NCBI RefSeq assembly: GCF_900168045.1
Contig: NZ_FUYY01000002.1
Location: forward strand, 124,001 to 188,000
Reading direction: 5' to 3'
Source of the DNA: Salegentibacter holothuriorum
GTDB taxonomy: Bacteria; Bacteroidota; Bacteroidia; Flavobacteriales; Flavobacteriaceae
DNA: 64,000 bases
Of this stretch, positions 45,019 to 54,719 are shown one piece after another; the stretch's first letter is position 1, and the number at the start of each line of letters is the position of its first letter. The notes below the pieces were generated by a model. The model was not told the origin of the DNA. It saw only the letters and a list, made by a program, of their open reading frames with translations, and ran no database searches. The translations under genes were made by a program, and so were the position numbers.

Positions 45019-45903
45019 ATGGATAAACTAAACGATTGGGGCGATATCGCAAAAGAATACGCAGAAAAATTTATTGATTACCTACCTACTTTAATTGGTG
45101 CACTGGCACTTCTAATAATTGGGCTTTGGGTAATTGGTTTAATTGTAAAATATGTAGAAAAACTATTCAAAAAGAAAGACTACGATAAAACCTTAGAAAT
45201 TTTCACTTTAAACGCTCTAAAGTGGGGACTTAAAATAATATTGTTTGTTCTTTTTATCACACAACTTGGTGTACAAAGCGCTTCACTGGTAGCCGCAATT
45301 GGTGCTGCAGGTTTAGCTATTGGTCTTGCTATGCAAGGATCACTCTCTAATTTGGCCGGTGGTGTTATCCTAATTATATTAAAACCTTTTAAAGTCGGAG
45401 ATTGGATAGAAGTTCAAGGAGTTTCGGGTAGTGTGGTTGAGATTTCCTTATTTTATACCAAATTAGACACCTTCGGAAATCAGCGTGCAGTCATTCCAAA
45501 TGGTGAGTTGAGTAATGACAATATTATCAATTACAGCTTTAACGGAACCAGAAAAGAAAACCTAAGCTTTGGGATTTCTTATGATGACGATTTGAAAAAG
45601 GCTAAAGAAGTACTTAGAAACCTGGTAGAAGAACAGGAAGATGTTCTTAAAGACCCTGCACCGCAAATTATTGTTTCTGAACTTGGAGCCGATTCTGTTA
45701 ACTTTTCAGTGAGATATTTTGCTGAAAACAGTAAATTCTGGGATCTACACTGGTATATGATTGAAGAAGGAAAAATAAGACTGGAAGAAGCCGGTATGAC
45801 AATTCCTTATCCTCAACGTGATGTTTATCTTTATGATCAAACAAAAATGAATGGTACGATTGAAAAGAGATCGAAAACCAACGGTGCTAACTCCGCCGAT
45901 TAA
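45019..45903 (+). CDS. Small-conductance mechanosensitive channel (MscS family)
   Basis: 294 residues: three membrane helices, with the pore helix GAAGLAIGLAMQGSLSNLAGG at about 95-115, and a beta domain with IPNGELSNDNIINYS. It opens on membrane tension to release solutes. The size is that of E. coli MscS. The stop overlaps the convergent tsaB end by 4 bp. Confidence 0.92.
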   Translation: MDKLNDWGDIAKEYAEKFIDYLPTLIGALALLIIGLWVIGLIVKYVEKLFKKKDYDKTLEIFTLNALKWGLKIILFVLFITQLGVQSASLVAAIGAAGLAIGLAMQGSLSNLAGGVILIILKPFKVGDWIEVQGVSGSVVEISLFYTKLDTFGNQRAVIPNGELSNDNIINYSFNGTRKENLSFGISYDDDLKKAKEVLRNLVEEQEDVLKDPAPQIIVSELGADSVNFSVRYFAENSKFWDLHWYMIEEGKIRLEEAGMTIPYPQRDVYLYDQTKMNGTIEKRSKTNGANSAD

Positions 45904-46559
45904 CCGGCAATAAAATCTTTTAAATAATAAGGTTCAAAATAAGCGACATCTTCGGTGTCGCTTATTTTGTATTTGGCTTCTGCTAAATTGCACATTTCTC
46001 TTGCAGACGGTAATTTATCTAAAATAAATTCAGCCCTGGGATGTGCACAAATAGCTCTAAATTTTTCCACACCATTTCCTACAAATACTGTTTTATCTTT
46101 TTCAAGATAATCGGTGAAAGAATTTTCATCTAAAACCTCAGCCTTAGTTTCTCTTATTTCATTGAGGTTTTCATCAAAAACGCTAGCATAAACCTCCATT
46201 CTACGCGCATCTAACATAGGGATCACAAATCCCTTTTCCAGTTTAACCTGGGCAGCCAAAGAGGCCAGAGTGGCTATAGCTATTAAAGGAATGTTCAATG
46301 AAAAACATAGCCCTTTTGCTGTAGAAACTCCTATTCTTAAGCCTGTATAAGAACCTGGACCTTTACTTACCGCGATAGCATCAAGATCTCCCACCCTTAA
46401 GTTGTTTTCCTTTAGAATTTCATCTATAAAAACGTGTAATTTCTCGGCATGAGAATAATTATTGCTCCTATCTTCCTTTAATGCCAGCAAAGCACCATCT
46501 TTTGAAAGTGCAACTGAGCAATTTGTAGTAGCGGTTTCTAAGCAGAGTATTAAAGCCAA
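45900..46559 (-). CDS. tsaB: tRNA threonylcarbamoyladenosine biosynthesis protein TsaB
   Basis: 219 residues of the ASKHA fold: LCLETATTNCSVAL at the start, VSKGPGSYTGLRIGVSTAKGL near 64-84. It supports TsaD in making t6A37 of tRNA. Located 16 nt downstream of an efflux adaptor gene on the same strand and possibly co-transcribed, although it has no link in function to efflux. Confidence 0.92.
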   Translation of the reverse strand: MALILCLETATTNCSVALSKDGALLALKEDRSNNYSHAEKLHVFIDEILKENNLRVGDLDAIAVSKGPGSYTGLRIGVSTAKGLCFSLNIPLIAIATLASLAAQVKLEKGFVIPMLDARRMEVYASVFDENLNEIRETKAEVLDENSFTDYLEKDKTVFVGNGVEKFRAICAHPRAEFILDKLPSAREMCNLAEAKYKISDTEDVAYFEPYYLKDFIAG

Positions 46560-46574
46560 ATCCTGTGGTTTTTC

Positions 46575-47807
46575 TTATTTTTTAATTACCTCAACATCAT
46601 CGCCCTCTTTAAGGCTCTTGGTTACGGTATTATACGGTCCTGTAATCACGGTTTCCCCTTCGGTTAAACCTTCAGTAATTTCAATATTACTATCATCCTG
46701 AATTCCTGTAGAAACCTTTCTAAGTTCGGCTTTTTCACCCTCCTTTAGAAAAACGGCTTCATATTTTTGATCTTCACCTTCAGCTGCCGTGGTATCATTC
46801 TTAATCACAATCGCACTAATAGGAACCCCTATTATATTATCTTTTCTGTTAGTGATTATATCTACCGTAGCGGTCATACCAGGTCTAAAAGGAGAATAAT
46901 TATCTGCTTTCCCTTCCAAGAGATCTTTGTAAGATTCCTCTAAAATACGAACTTTCACTTTAAAATTAGTCACCTGATCTGTGGTAAGCGCAGCATCAGC
47001 CGAATTTGAAATTTCAGTAACAATTCCTTTAAATTCTTTCCCTAAATAAGCATCTACCTCAACAATAGTAGAATCTTCAACCTGCACCTTTACAATATCG
47101 TTCTCATTCACATCTACCTCTACTTCCATGTTGGTTAGGTTAGCAACCCTAAGAATTTCTGTACCGGCCATTTGTTGCGTTCCAACAACTCTTTCTCCCA
47201 GTTCTGCATCTAATTTTGAAATGGTACCACTCATTGGCGCATAAATATTTGTTCGCCCCAGGTTATCCTGAGCTTCTTTTACGGTAGCCGATGTGCTTTG
47301 CATATTATAGTAAGCCGATTCTTTATTGGCCTGCGACACTTCATATTCTGAAACAACGCGATCCCACTCAGCTTTAGAAATCACACCTTTTTCAAAAAGA
47401 CTTTTGTTTCGGTTGTAATTGGCTTCAGCCTGCTTTAAACTTGCCTGGGCCTGAGCATAATTTGCACGAGAAGTTTCTAAACCCGCCTGGGCTCTATTAA
47501 CATTAGATTGATAAATATCTGGATTTACCCTAACCAATAGATCTCCTTTTTCTACAGCTTGCCCTTCAACAACAGGAAGCTCTATTATCTCCCCGGAAAC
47601 TTCTGAAGATAATTTAACCTCAATCTCTGGCTGAATTTTACCGGTAGCCGAAACAGTTTCTACAATATCTATAGGTTCAATTTTGGTGATTTCTACTTCT
47701 TTAAAATTGCCAGTCTTCCCAAACCAACCCGCTTTTTTACCAACTATAAGCAAGAGGATAAGCGCAAGAGCAATTCCAATAATTATAATTAAAGTCTTTT
47801 TTTTCAT
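46575..47807 (-). CDS. Periplasmic adaptor of ABC/RND-type efflux (HlyD/MacA-like), second
   Basis: 410 residues: an N-terminal membrane anchor (residues 5-22), lipoyl and barrel domains with a coiled-coil hairpin (about 95-185). Typical stretches are SGEIIELPVVEGQAVEKGDLL and the FRPGMTATVDI end. It links an inner membrane transporter with TolC. It is the second adaptor gene in this operon, lying 3 nt after the TolC-like gene. Confidence 0.85.
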   Translation of the reverse strand: MKKKTLIIIIGIALALILLLIVGKKAGWFGKTGNFKEVEITKIEPIDIVETVSATGKIQPEIEVKLSSEVSGEIIELPVVEGQAVEKGDLLVRVNPDIYQSNVNRAQAGLETSRANYAQAQASLKQAEANYNRNKSLFEKGVISKAEWDRVVSEYEVSQANKESAYYNMQSTSATVKEAQDNLGRTNIYAPMSGTISKLDAELGERVVGTQQMAGTEILRVANLTNMEVEVDVNENDIVKVQVEDSTIVEVDAYLGKEFKGIVTEISNSADAALTTDQVTNFKVKVRILEESYKDLLEGKADNYSPFRPGMTATVDIITNRKDNIIGVPISAIVIKNDTTAAEGEDQKYEAVFLKEGEKAELRKVSTGIQDDSNIEITEGLTEGETVITGPYNTVTKSLKEGDDVEVIKK

Positions 47808-47810
47808 AGT

Positions 47811-49250
47811 TTAAAATTTAAGATCGGTCACCGGTACTCCAAAATATAATTCAAGTACTTTTAATTTAAAAATATAATCGTATTTGGTTCTAAGCACTTC
47901 GCTTTGGGCATTTTCGTATCTTAATTTTGCCTGGCTAAATTCAAACGCATTAGAAATTCCAACATCAAAACGTTGGGTTGAATATTCAAAAGCCTGCTCC
48001 TGGGCATTTGCCGCAACCAGTGAAGCTTCATAAGCTTCAAAAGCTCCCTCGGCATCTACATAGGCCTGATAAACATTCGCTTCAAGATCTAGTTCTGCTT
48101 GCTCTAATTCATACTCTGCACGCCTGGCATTCACCTCGCTTCTTCTTACCTGATTCCTGGTAGCCAAACCATTAAAAATTGGCACACTAACCTGAACTCC
48201 ATAGCTTACACCATCGTTTCGCTGCAACTGCTCAAAAAACGGTAAAGGACTACCAATAGTAGTTAATACATTTGGAGTAACTACAACATCTCCGGTACTT
48301 TCTACAACTCCAATTTCGCGGGTAGGATCGTTAGGATCTATTTCTCCACCAACAACGCGTCCCTGTCCAGATTCCCTGGTATTATAATTGAAGAAAGCAC
48401 CAACGCTTGGGTAATAAGCCCCTTTGGCTATTTCCACATCTTTTTCGGCGATCTCCTTGTTAGCTTCAGCAATTCTGATTTCAGATCTTTCTTCCCTGGC
48501 TTGCGCTACGACATCTTCTACCGGATTATCTAAAATTTCTGTACCAAAAATAGCATAGTCCCTATCTACAATATCAAAATTCTCATAATCTTTAATAAGT
48601 AATGTTTGCGCTAAACTAATAAGGGAAATCCTAATATTATTTTTAGCCACAATCATACGTTGTTGCTCATCAGCAAACGTTGCTTCAATTTCCAAGAGGT
48701 CTCCCTGAGGCAAAGATCCAGCTTCTACCAATTGCCCTGTTCTTTCCATTTGCTCCTGGGTAACTTCATTTTGCATCCTAAGAATCTCAAGGTTTTGCTT
48801 ATTAAAAAGCACCTGTAGATAGGCATCTGCGACAAAAAGGGTAATATCATCCTTCATTTTATCCAGTGCATACTGGCTGGCAAGTTTTGATATTTTTGCG
48901 CGTTGCAATTGCTTAAAATTCCTAAGTCCGTCAAAAAGATTCACACTGGCAGTAACCCCTGCTGAAAAGTTTCGGGTAGTTTGCGTTTGCAGTACCCCGG
49001 TGGTCACATTTTGGGTAAGACCTGTATTCCAGGAATTCGTTGCCGAACCATTTACATTTGGCAGAAAATTACCAATAGCATCTCTTTTCCCCAACTCGGC
49101 GAGTTCTACATTTAGCTCGCTTTGTTTTACTGAAATATTATTTTCTAATGCGTAGTTTACACATTCTTGAAGTGTCCACTCATTATTTTCCTGAGCTTTT
49201 GCAAGCAAAACAGAAAATAAAAATATGGTTAATAAGCTGTATTTTTTCAT
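47811..49250 (-). CDS. TolC-family outer membrane efflux protein
   Basis: 479 residues with a signal peptide to LLAKAQ (residue 19) and two OEP repeats rich in long coiled-coils, with FNGLATRNQVRRSEV and YENAQSEVLRTKYDYIFK in the second. It gives the exit duct for the ABC efflux operon. Between the two adaptor genes. Confidence 0.88.
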   Translation of the reverse strand: MKKYSLLTIFLFSVLLAKAQENNEWTLQECVNYALENNISVKQSELNVELAELGKRDAIGNFLPNVNGSATNSWNTGLTQNVTTGVLQTQTTRNFSAGVTASVNLFDGLRNFKQLQRAKISKLASQYALDKMKDDITLFVADAYLQVLFNKQNLEILRMQNEVTQEQMERTGQLVEAGSLPQGDLLEIEATFADEQQRMIVAKNNIRISLISLAQTLLIKDYENFDIVDRDYAIFGTEILDNPVEDVVAQAREERSEIRIAEANKEIAEKDVEIAKGAYYPSVGAFFNYNTRESGQGRVVGGEIDPNDPTREIGVVESTGDVVVTPNVLTTIGSPLPFFEQLQRNDGVSYGVQVSVPIFNGLATRNQVRRSEVNARRAEYELEQAELDLEANVYQAYVDAEGAFEAYEASLVAANAQEQAFEYSTQRFDVGISNAFEFSQAKLRYENAQSEVLRTKYDYIFKLKVLELYFGVPVTDLKF

Positions 49251-49312
49251 AATCGGAATTGTAGTTGATGAGTCTGTGAAATTCTAAACTTGTTACATTT
49301 TGAAATAAAAAT

Positions 49313-50431
49313 CTATTTTCCGGCGAATTCCGGACTAGGTTGTACTTTGTTCCAAACCTTAATTTTATCGTCTTTAGAAATACCATTTTTCACTTCTACC
49401 TGAATTCCATCGCTAATTCCTAATTCCAAATCCCTTCTTTCAAATTGCTGATCTCCGGTTTCAACTTCCACAAATGGCTCCTGAGTATCTGAGTCAAATT
49501 GCACCAAAGCTTCCTTAATTGCCAATACTTCATCTGCCCTATCTAAAATAATAGAGGCATTCGCGCTTAAACCGGCACGAATAAAAGTAGTATCAGCTTT
49601 ATCTAAGGTTCCTTTAATCTCAAACTGAATTGCTCCATTTTCATCAACTCCTTTTGGAGCTATATAGTCTAAAACTGCATTAAAAGTTTTATTCTCTATA
49701 GCACCTACCGTTACTTCAAGCGGCAACTCTTCTTTAATTTTCCCTACTTCACTTTCATCAACTTTTCCTTCAAAAATCATTTCATTAACATCGGCAAGGG
49801 TCGCTAAGGTAGTACCATCATTAAAGTTATTACTTTCAATTACCTGGTTTCCTACTTTTACTGGAACATCCAGCACCATTCCATCTACCGTAGAGCGAAT
49901 AAGCGTATTGGCGGCACTGCCAATACCACTAGTGGTTCCTGTTTGCACAATTTCGAAGTTCTGTTCTGCAGAGCGGTAGTTTTGCTGCATCCTTTTGTAA
50001 TTGGCTTCAGCATTGTCAAAATCGTTTTGAGAGATCACTCCTTTTTCGAACAAAGATTTCTGTCTTTCAAATGTCTTTTTCTCATTATCTAAATTGATTC
50101 TGGCTGTAGCTACGGCATCTTTCGCGCTTTGCAAAGAATTTACATTTGGGATAACTCTTATTTTCGCAATAAGATCTCCTGCCTTCACTTTTTCACCTGC
50201 TTCAATATATATTTCATCTATAATTCCAGAGATGTTAGGTTTTATAAGCACTTCTTCCTTCGGAACAATATTTCCTGTAGCCACTGTTTTTTTGACGATG
50301 GTTTCTATGGAAGCCTGTTCGGTTTCATAAACCCTGGGATCCTCCTGGTTTTTCTGAAACAAATAGTATAACGCACCTACAAAAACCACGGCGATTAACA
50401 CTAAAATTGAAATGGTAACTGTTTTTTTCAT
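49313..50431 (-). CDS. Periplasmic adaptor of ABC efflux (HlyD/MacA-like), first
   Basis: About 372 residues: a single N-terminal membrane helix (MKKTVTISILVLIAVVFVGALYYLF region), lipoyl/coiled-coil and barrel domains. I start at ATG 50431, since the codons up to 50476 lack a plausible anchor. It lies 109 nt after the permease genes, with a weak hairpin in between. The adaptor most probably serves the ABC permeases, like MacA. Confidence 0.85.
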   Translation of the reverse strand: MKKTVTISILVLIAVVFVGALYYLFQKNQEDPRVYETEQASIETIVKKTVATGNIVPKEEVLIKPNISGIIDEIYIEAGEKVKAGDLIAKIRVIPNVNSLQSAKDAVATARINLDNEKKTFERQKSLFEKGVISQNDFDNAEANYKRMQQNYRSAEQNFEIVQTGTTSGIGSAANTLIRSTVDGMVLDVPVKVGNQVIESNNFNDGTTLATLADVNEMIFEGKVDESEVGKIKEELPLEVTVGAIENKTFNAVLDYIAPKGVDENGAIQFEIKGTLDKADTTFIRAGLSANASIILDRADEVLAIKEALVQFDSDTQEPFVEVETGDQQFERRDLELGISDGIQVEVKNGISKDDKIKVWNKVQPSPEFAGK

Positions 50432-50499
50432 CTGTTTATATTTTGACTCATAATTGGAAAATCTGCACAGGCTCAAAATTTCCTGTGTTGCTAAATTTC

Positions 50500-50522
50500 A
50501 GCTCCCGCATTTTGCCGGAGCT
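50500..50522. other. Hairpin between permease and adaptor genes
   Basis: A 6-bp stem AGCTCC/GGAGCT with an 11-nt loop lies in the 109-nt gap inside the efflux operon. No T-run is clear on either side, so it may modulate rather than end transcription. Confidence 0.3.
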
Positions 50523-50540
50523 ATTTTGGTTTGTATTCAT

Positions 50541-51806
50541 TTATTCTGTCCTAAGGGCATCTACAGGTTTTATTTTAATTGCATTTTGAGCCGGAATAAG
50601 TCCCGCCAATAATCCGGAGATTACCAAAATAGCCAGGGCAGTAAGTACCACTCCCAAATCTACACTTGGATTTGCGAACATCATTTCTGAAGTATCCATC
50701 CCGCTCAAAGCATAATTCACTCCTGCAATTATTCCTGTTGCAAAAATTATCCCTGCCATACCCGAGATAATAGTCAGAAAAATAGATTCCATTAAAATTT
50801 GCCCTCTAATAGACCAGGGCGTAGCACCAAGAGCACGCCTTACTCCAATTTCATTAGTTCTTTCTTTTACAACAATCAGCATAATATTACTAATCCCAAT
50901 AATACCCGAAAGCAACACGAGAATACCAACAAAATAGGCCACTGCTTTTAAGGCTACAAACAAACCGTTTATTTTGCTAAATTCTTCATACAAGTCAAAA
51001 TTTCCAACCGCCCTATCATCTTCGGGGTGAATAGAATGCCTGCTTTTTATAAGATCCAAAATACGCGACTTTAAGCTAGTGATAGAATTCCCATCGTGAG
51101 CAGTAATCGCCATCCAACCTACGGTATCACCCATATTAAAAGCCTGGGAAAACGCAGTAAATGGCACATAAATTTCCTTTTGAGCTTCTTCTGCATTTCC
51201 GCCGCCACTGCCTTTTTTCTTATAGGTGCCTATTACCATAAAATTGACACCGTTTATTTTGAGATAAGTTCCTAAAACCCCTTCCTCCTTCTCATAAAGC
51301 TCGCGCCTAACCCCTTCTCCAATAATAGCAACTTTACGTTTTTCTTCAATATCGAGATAATTGATAAACCTTCCGGAGGTAACATCCATAGGTTCTTGTT
51401 GAATAATTTCAGGGTAATCACCATATACATTAAAAGCACCGGTTTGAAGCCCACGAACCACATTATTATTTCCACCGAAACCGCCTAATTGATTCCTTGG
51501 AGAAATAAACCTAAGACCGGGCACATTCGCCCTAAGCGCTTCAACATCTCCTGTCTTAAAATTATAGCGTCTTCCTTTAGGTAAGCCTTTATAGGGTTTA
51601 GATGCCGTTTGCGTCCACATAAACATCGTGTTGGTAGCGATCCCTCCAAATCCTTTTTTCACACCATTCTCGAGCCCCTTTCCCGCAGCAAGCAGAATTA
51701 CAAGAATAAATATACCCCACATTACCCCAAAGGCAGTAAGTATAGTTCTAAACCAGTTAGAACTTAGTGCCTCAATTATTTCGCTCCATTTATCCCTGCT
51801 AAACAT
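50541..51806 (-). CDS. MacB-type ABC transporter permease, second
   Basis: 421 residues: one N-terminal helix, a large periplasmic MacB domain (about 50-275) and three C-terminal FtsX helices with LSGIIGISNIMLIVVKERTNEIGVRRALGATPWSI. It is not fused to an ATPase. With the sister permease it probably forms a heterodimer, driven by the ATPase at 53048. The start is ATG 51806, 1 nt after the sister gene. Confidence 0.9.
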   Translation of the reverse strand: MFSRDKWSEIIEALSSNWFRTILTAFGVMWGIFILVILLAAGKGLENGVKKGFGGIATNTMFMWTQTASKPYKGLPKGRRYNFKTGDVEALRANVPGLRFISPRNQLGGFGGNNNVVRGLQTGAFNVYGDYPEIIQQEPMDVTSGRFINYLDIEEKRKVAIIGEGVRRELYEKEEGVLGTYLKINGVNFMVIGTYKKKGSGGGNAEEAQKEIYVPFTAFSQAFNMGDTVGWMAITAHDGNSITSLKSRILDLIKSRHSIHPEDDRAVGNFDLYEEFSKINGLFVALKAVAYFVGILVLLSGIIGISNIMLIVVKERTNEIGVRRALGATPWSIRGQILMESIFLTIISGMAGIIFATGIIAGVNYALSGMDTSEMMFANPSVDLGVVLTALAILVISGLLAGLIPAQNAIKIKPVDALRTE

Positions 51807-51807
51807 A

Positions 51808-53055
51808 CTATTCGTCTCTTAGTGCTACAATGGGTTTAATTCTTGCGGCCCTCCAGGCAGGAAAAAATCCGGCAATTGCACCGGCAAGCACCAAAATAAA
51901 AACGGTGGTAAGGGCTACATTAAAATTAACTGCAGGATTAGCGATATACTGTGTTTCTATAAGTGGACCAACAAATTCCAATAATAACAAACTGGCAATT
52001 AAGCCAATAAATCCAGCAATTGCGGTTACAAAAATAGATTCGTGCAGCACCATTCCAACAATAGAAAGAGGTTCTGCCCCCAGTGCTTTTCTAATACCTA
52101 TTTCCCTGGTTCTTTCTTTTACGATGATGAGCATAATATTACTTACTCCAACAACCCCTGCGATAATAGTGCAAATGCCTACTCCCCAAAAGAAGAACTT
52201 TATCATATCCATAAGATCGTAGAAGCGTTTAGCATTTTCCAGAGAATTATTAATACTCACAGCACTTTCGTCATCTGGAGCTATTGTATGAGATTCTTTA
52301 AGTTGATTTTCAATATCGGTAGAAAAGCGATTAGAAGCTGCCAGGGCAGCTTCAAAACTTTCTTCTGGCTCTAAAGTAAAGGCCATATTAGCTATATTAT
52401 TTGCCCCACCAAAAACACGTTGGGCGGTAGAAAGCGGCATAAAGACACGACTCTCTTCCCTTTCCCCACCGGGATCGGTATACACTCCAATTACTTTAAA
52501 ATTTATTCCGGAAATCTGTACGTATTTTCCTATTGGGTCCTTACTATCTTTAAAAAGATCGTTTCTAACTTTATTGCCTACCACCACAACTTTTTCAAAA
52601 TTGTCGTGATCTTTATAATTTAAAAACCTTCCCTCTATCATCCCGCTATTTTCAAGAAACTGATAATCGGGATAAACACCTTCCACACGATAAGAACCCG
52701 ATTCCTTGCCGTAGTTCACTATTCCATTCCAAATTCTAAAAACAGAAGACCTATATTCTAAATCGTCCTGATGTTTTAAGGCCGTGTAGTTAAAATCCTC
52801 ATTCTTCATTTGAATTCTTCTACCGGGATTTAGACCTTTGTGTTCCTTTGAGGTCACCCCTGTATAGATATATATAATGTTAGCGGCATCCCTTTTGAAT
52901 TCCTGAGAAATACCGTTGCGCATACCCTCACCAATTCCCAGAAGAATCACTAAAATAAAGATACCTGAAGCCACCGAAAGCCCGGTTAAAAAGGTTCGTA
53001 ATTTATTTTTACGAATCGTATCAAAGATCTCTTCCCAACGTTCTAAATCAAACAT
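51808..53055 (-). CDS. MacB-type ABC transporter permease, first
   Basis: 415 residues, same architecture as the gene that follows: N-terminal helix, periplasmic domain and FtsX helices with GVVGVSNIMLIIVKERTREIGIRKALGAEPLSI. Overlaps the ATPase gene by 8 bp. The two permeases are clear duplicates of each other. Confidence 0.9.
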   Translation of the reverse strand: MFDLERWEEIFDTIRKNKLRTFLTGLSVASGIFILVILLGIGEGMRNGISQEFKRDAANIIYIYTGVTSKEHKGLNPGRRIQMKNEDFNYTALKHQDDLEYRSSVFRIWNGIVNYGKESGSYRVEGVYPDYQFLENSGMIEGRFLNYKDHDNFEKVVVVGNKVRNDLFKDSKDPIGKYVQISGINFKVIGVYTDPGGEREESRVFMPLSTAQRVFGGANNIANMAFTLEPEESFEAALAASNRFSTDIENQLKESHTIAPDDESAVSINNSLENAKRFYDLMDMIKFFFWGVGICTIIAGVVGVSNIMLIIVKERTREIGIRKALGAEPLSIVGMVLHESIFVTAIAGFIGLIASLLLLEFVGPLIETQYIANPAVNFNVALTTVFILVLAGAIAGFFPAWRAARIKPIVALRDE

Positions 53056-53749
53056 TTTCCAGTGCTCTTACTTGGTTAACCCTTGTATCCTGAATTATCT
53101 TACCATCTTTTAAATTCACAATCCTTTTTGTCATTGCGGCAATATCGGGTTCGTGAGTTACCACAAGTATAGTTCTACCTTCATCATTAATTTCCTGAAT
53201 TAGGTTCATCACTTCATAAGATGTTTTTGAATCTAATGCTCCGGTAGGTTCATCGGCTAAAAGCATCTTTGGATCGCTAGCCAGGGCTCGTGCAATCGCC
53301 ACTCTTTGTTTTTGCCCTCCAGAAAGTTCATTTGGCAAATGCCCGGCCCAATCTGCAAGACCAACTTTTTCCAGGTAAGACATTGCTTTTTCTATTCGCT
53401 CCCCTCGTTTCATCCCCTGGTAATACAGCGGAAGCGCTACATTATCTAAGGCATTTTTATACGAAATAAGATTAAATGATTGAAAAATGAAACCAAGAAA
53501 TTTATTACGGTAACGAGCAGCTATTTTTTCGTTGAGATCTTTAATAGGCACTCCATCAAGAGTGTAAGAACCTGAATCTGCTTCATCAAGCATCCCCAGA
53601 ATATTCAAAAGAGTAGATTTCCCAGATCCCGAGGATCCCATGATAGAAACAAGTTCACCTTCGGCTACGTTAAAGTTAATCCCTTTTAAAACGTGTAGCG
53701 AATTACTGCCCATTTTATAGGATTTGTGAAGATCTTTTATTTCTATCAT
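53048..53749 (-). CDS. ABC transporter ATP-binding protein (LolD/MacB type)
   Basis: 233 residues with Walker A GSSGSGKST near 38-46, signature LSGGQKQRVAIARA near 141-154, Walker B MLLADEP and the LDSKTSYEV loop. It drives the two permeases. It is the first gene of the six-gene efflux operon and lies beyond a gap that holds no recognised terminator. Confidence 0.92.
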   Translation of the reverse strand: MIEIKDLHKSYKMGSNSLHVLKGINFNVAEGELVSIMGSSGSGKSTLLNILGMLDEADSGSYTLDGVPIKDLNEKIAARYRNKFLGFIFQSFNLISYKNALDNVALPLYYQGMKRGERIEKAMSYLEKVGLADWAGHLPNELSGGQKQRVAIARALASDPKMLLADEPTGALDSKTSYEVMNLIQEINDEGRTILVVTHEPDIAAMTKRIVNLKDGKIIQDTRVNQVRALENV

Positions 53750-53855
53750 CGCAATAAAATTACAGGTTACTAACTCTTTATATAAAAGTGCTACCCATAA
53801 GACTCTACGAGAAAGAAAAAGTTACAGTATTTTTAAGAAAATATTTTGAAATTTC

Positions 53856-54089
53856 TTAAACTTCCTGAGATTTTTTGACTTTTCTACGAGAACGGTAAAT
53901 ATAAAAACCTAAGGCGCCAACCAATAGATATGGGAAAGCCATAAGGTAAAGAATACCATTGTTAATTCCTTTTGCTGCGCTTTGATCGGTATCACTCTCC
54001 AGAACCGCACGACACATAGAACATTGCGCATTGGCCAACTCTGGCAACAGAAGTAACAAGGAGATAAGAATTAAAAACCTAATTTTCAT
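53856..54089 (-). CDS. Small membrane protein with CSMC motif in cytochrome oxidase cluster
   Basis: About 77 residues: signal or anchor sequence (MKIRFLILISLLLLLPELANA), then QCSMCRAVLES with Cys23 and Cys26 on the outer side, and a C-terminal membrane helix and basic tail. I start at ATG 54089; the codons up to 54110 lack support. It is 91 nt after the DUF420 gene. The CxxC near a SCO gene suggests a copper or thiol role in oxidase assembly, by inference. Confidence 0.65.
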   Translation of the reverse strand: MKIRFLILISLLLLLPELANAQCSMCRAVLESDTDQSAAKGINNGILYLMAFPYLLVGALGFYIYRSRRKVKKSQEV

Positions 54090-54179
54090 AGCGGTAATTT
54101 CTAGATGCAAATTTAAGAAATTTTACAATCAAGTTTTTAGTACAATTGTTAAGACTTGATCTCTTGAATAAAAAATTTT

Positions 54180-54719
54180 TTAATAGTATGGCCACATAAA
54201 AATATAGACAAGCACTCCAGTAATAGCCACGTACAACCAGATAGGAAATGTCCACCGAGCAATCTTTGCGTGCTTTTGATATTCACCGGTTAACCCTCTA
54301 TACATAGTAAAAAGAACTAAAGGCACAATAATAGCCGAAAGTAAGATATGCGTAATAAGGATAAAGAAATATATAGGTCGCAAAACACCTGCACCCCCAT
54401 AAGGCACAGGGTCATTACTTATTTTTGAGATTACATAACTCACTAAAAATATAGCAGAAAGCCCAAAGGCAGTAATCATAGTATTACGATGTAGTTTATA
54501 CTCCCGAATACTCATAAAGAAATAACCAAGCATTAATAAAATAGCGGTTGAACCATTTAATACTGCATGAAAAAAAGGAAAAGTGCCTGTTTGAGTTCCA
54601 AATATATTGTAGCGCTCAGGCAAGTACATTAAAATAAGTACCAGTATAGGTACGAATACAGATAAGGCAATTATTACCGGTACTGCAATTTTATCGGTTT
54701 TTGTTAGTGTTCTTTTCAC
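54180..54719 (-). CDS. DUF420 membrane protein
   Basis: 179 residues with five hydrophobic segments. DUF420 (CtaM-like) proteins occur in cytochrome oxidase clusters and are thought to help assembly. Conserved His residues are seen at the start of some helices. It overlaps the upstream SCO gene by 4 bp, so it is in the operon. Confidence 0.8.
   Translation of the reverse strand: MKRTLTKTDKIAVPVIIALSVFVPILVLILMYLPERYNIFGTQTGTFPFFHAVLNGSTAILLMLGYFFMSIREYKLHRNTMITAFGLSAIFLVSYVISKISNDPVPYGGAGVLRPIYFFILITHILLSAIIVPLVLFTMYRGLTGEYQKHAKIARWTFPIWLYVAITGVLVYIFMWPYY

Noticed and set aside
51830..52374. Plus-strand frames of 130 and 110 residues
   Set aside because: Antisense to a MacB-type permease; composition is that of a mirrored membrane gene.
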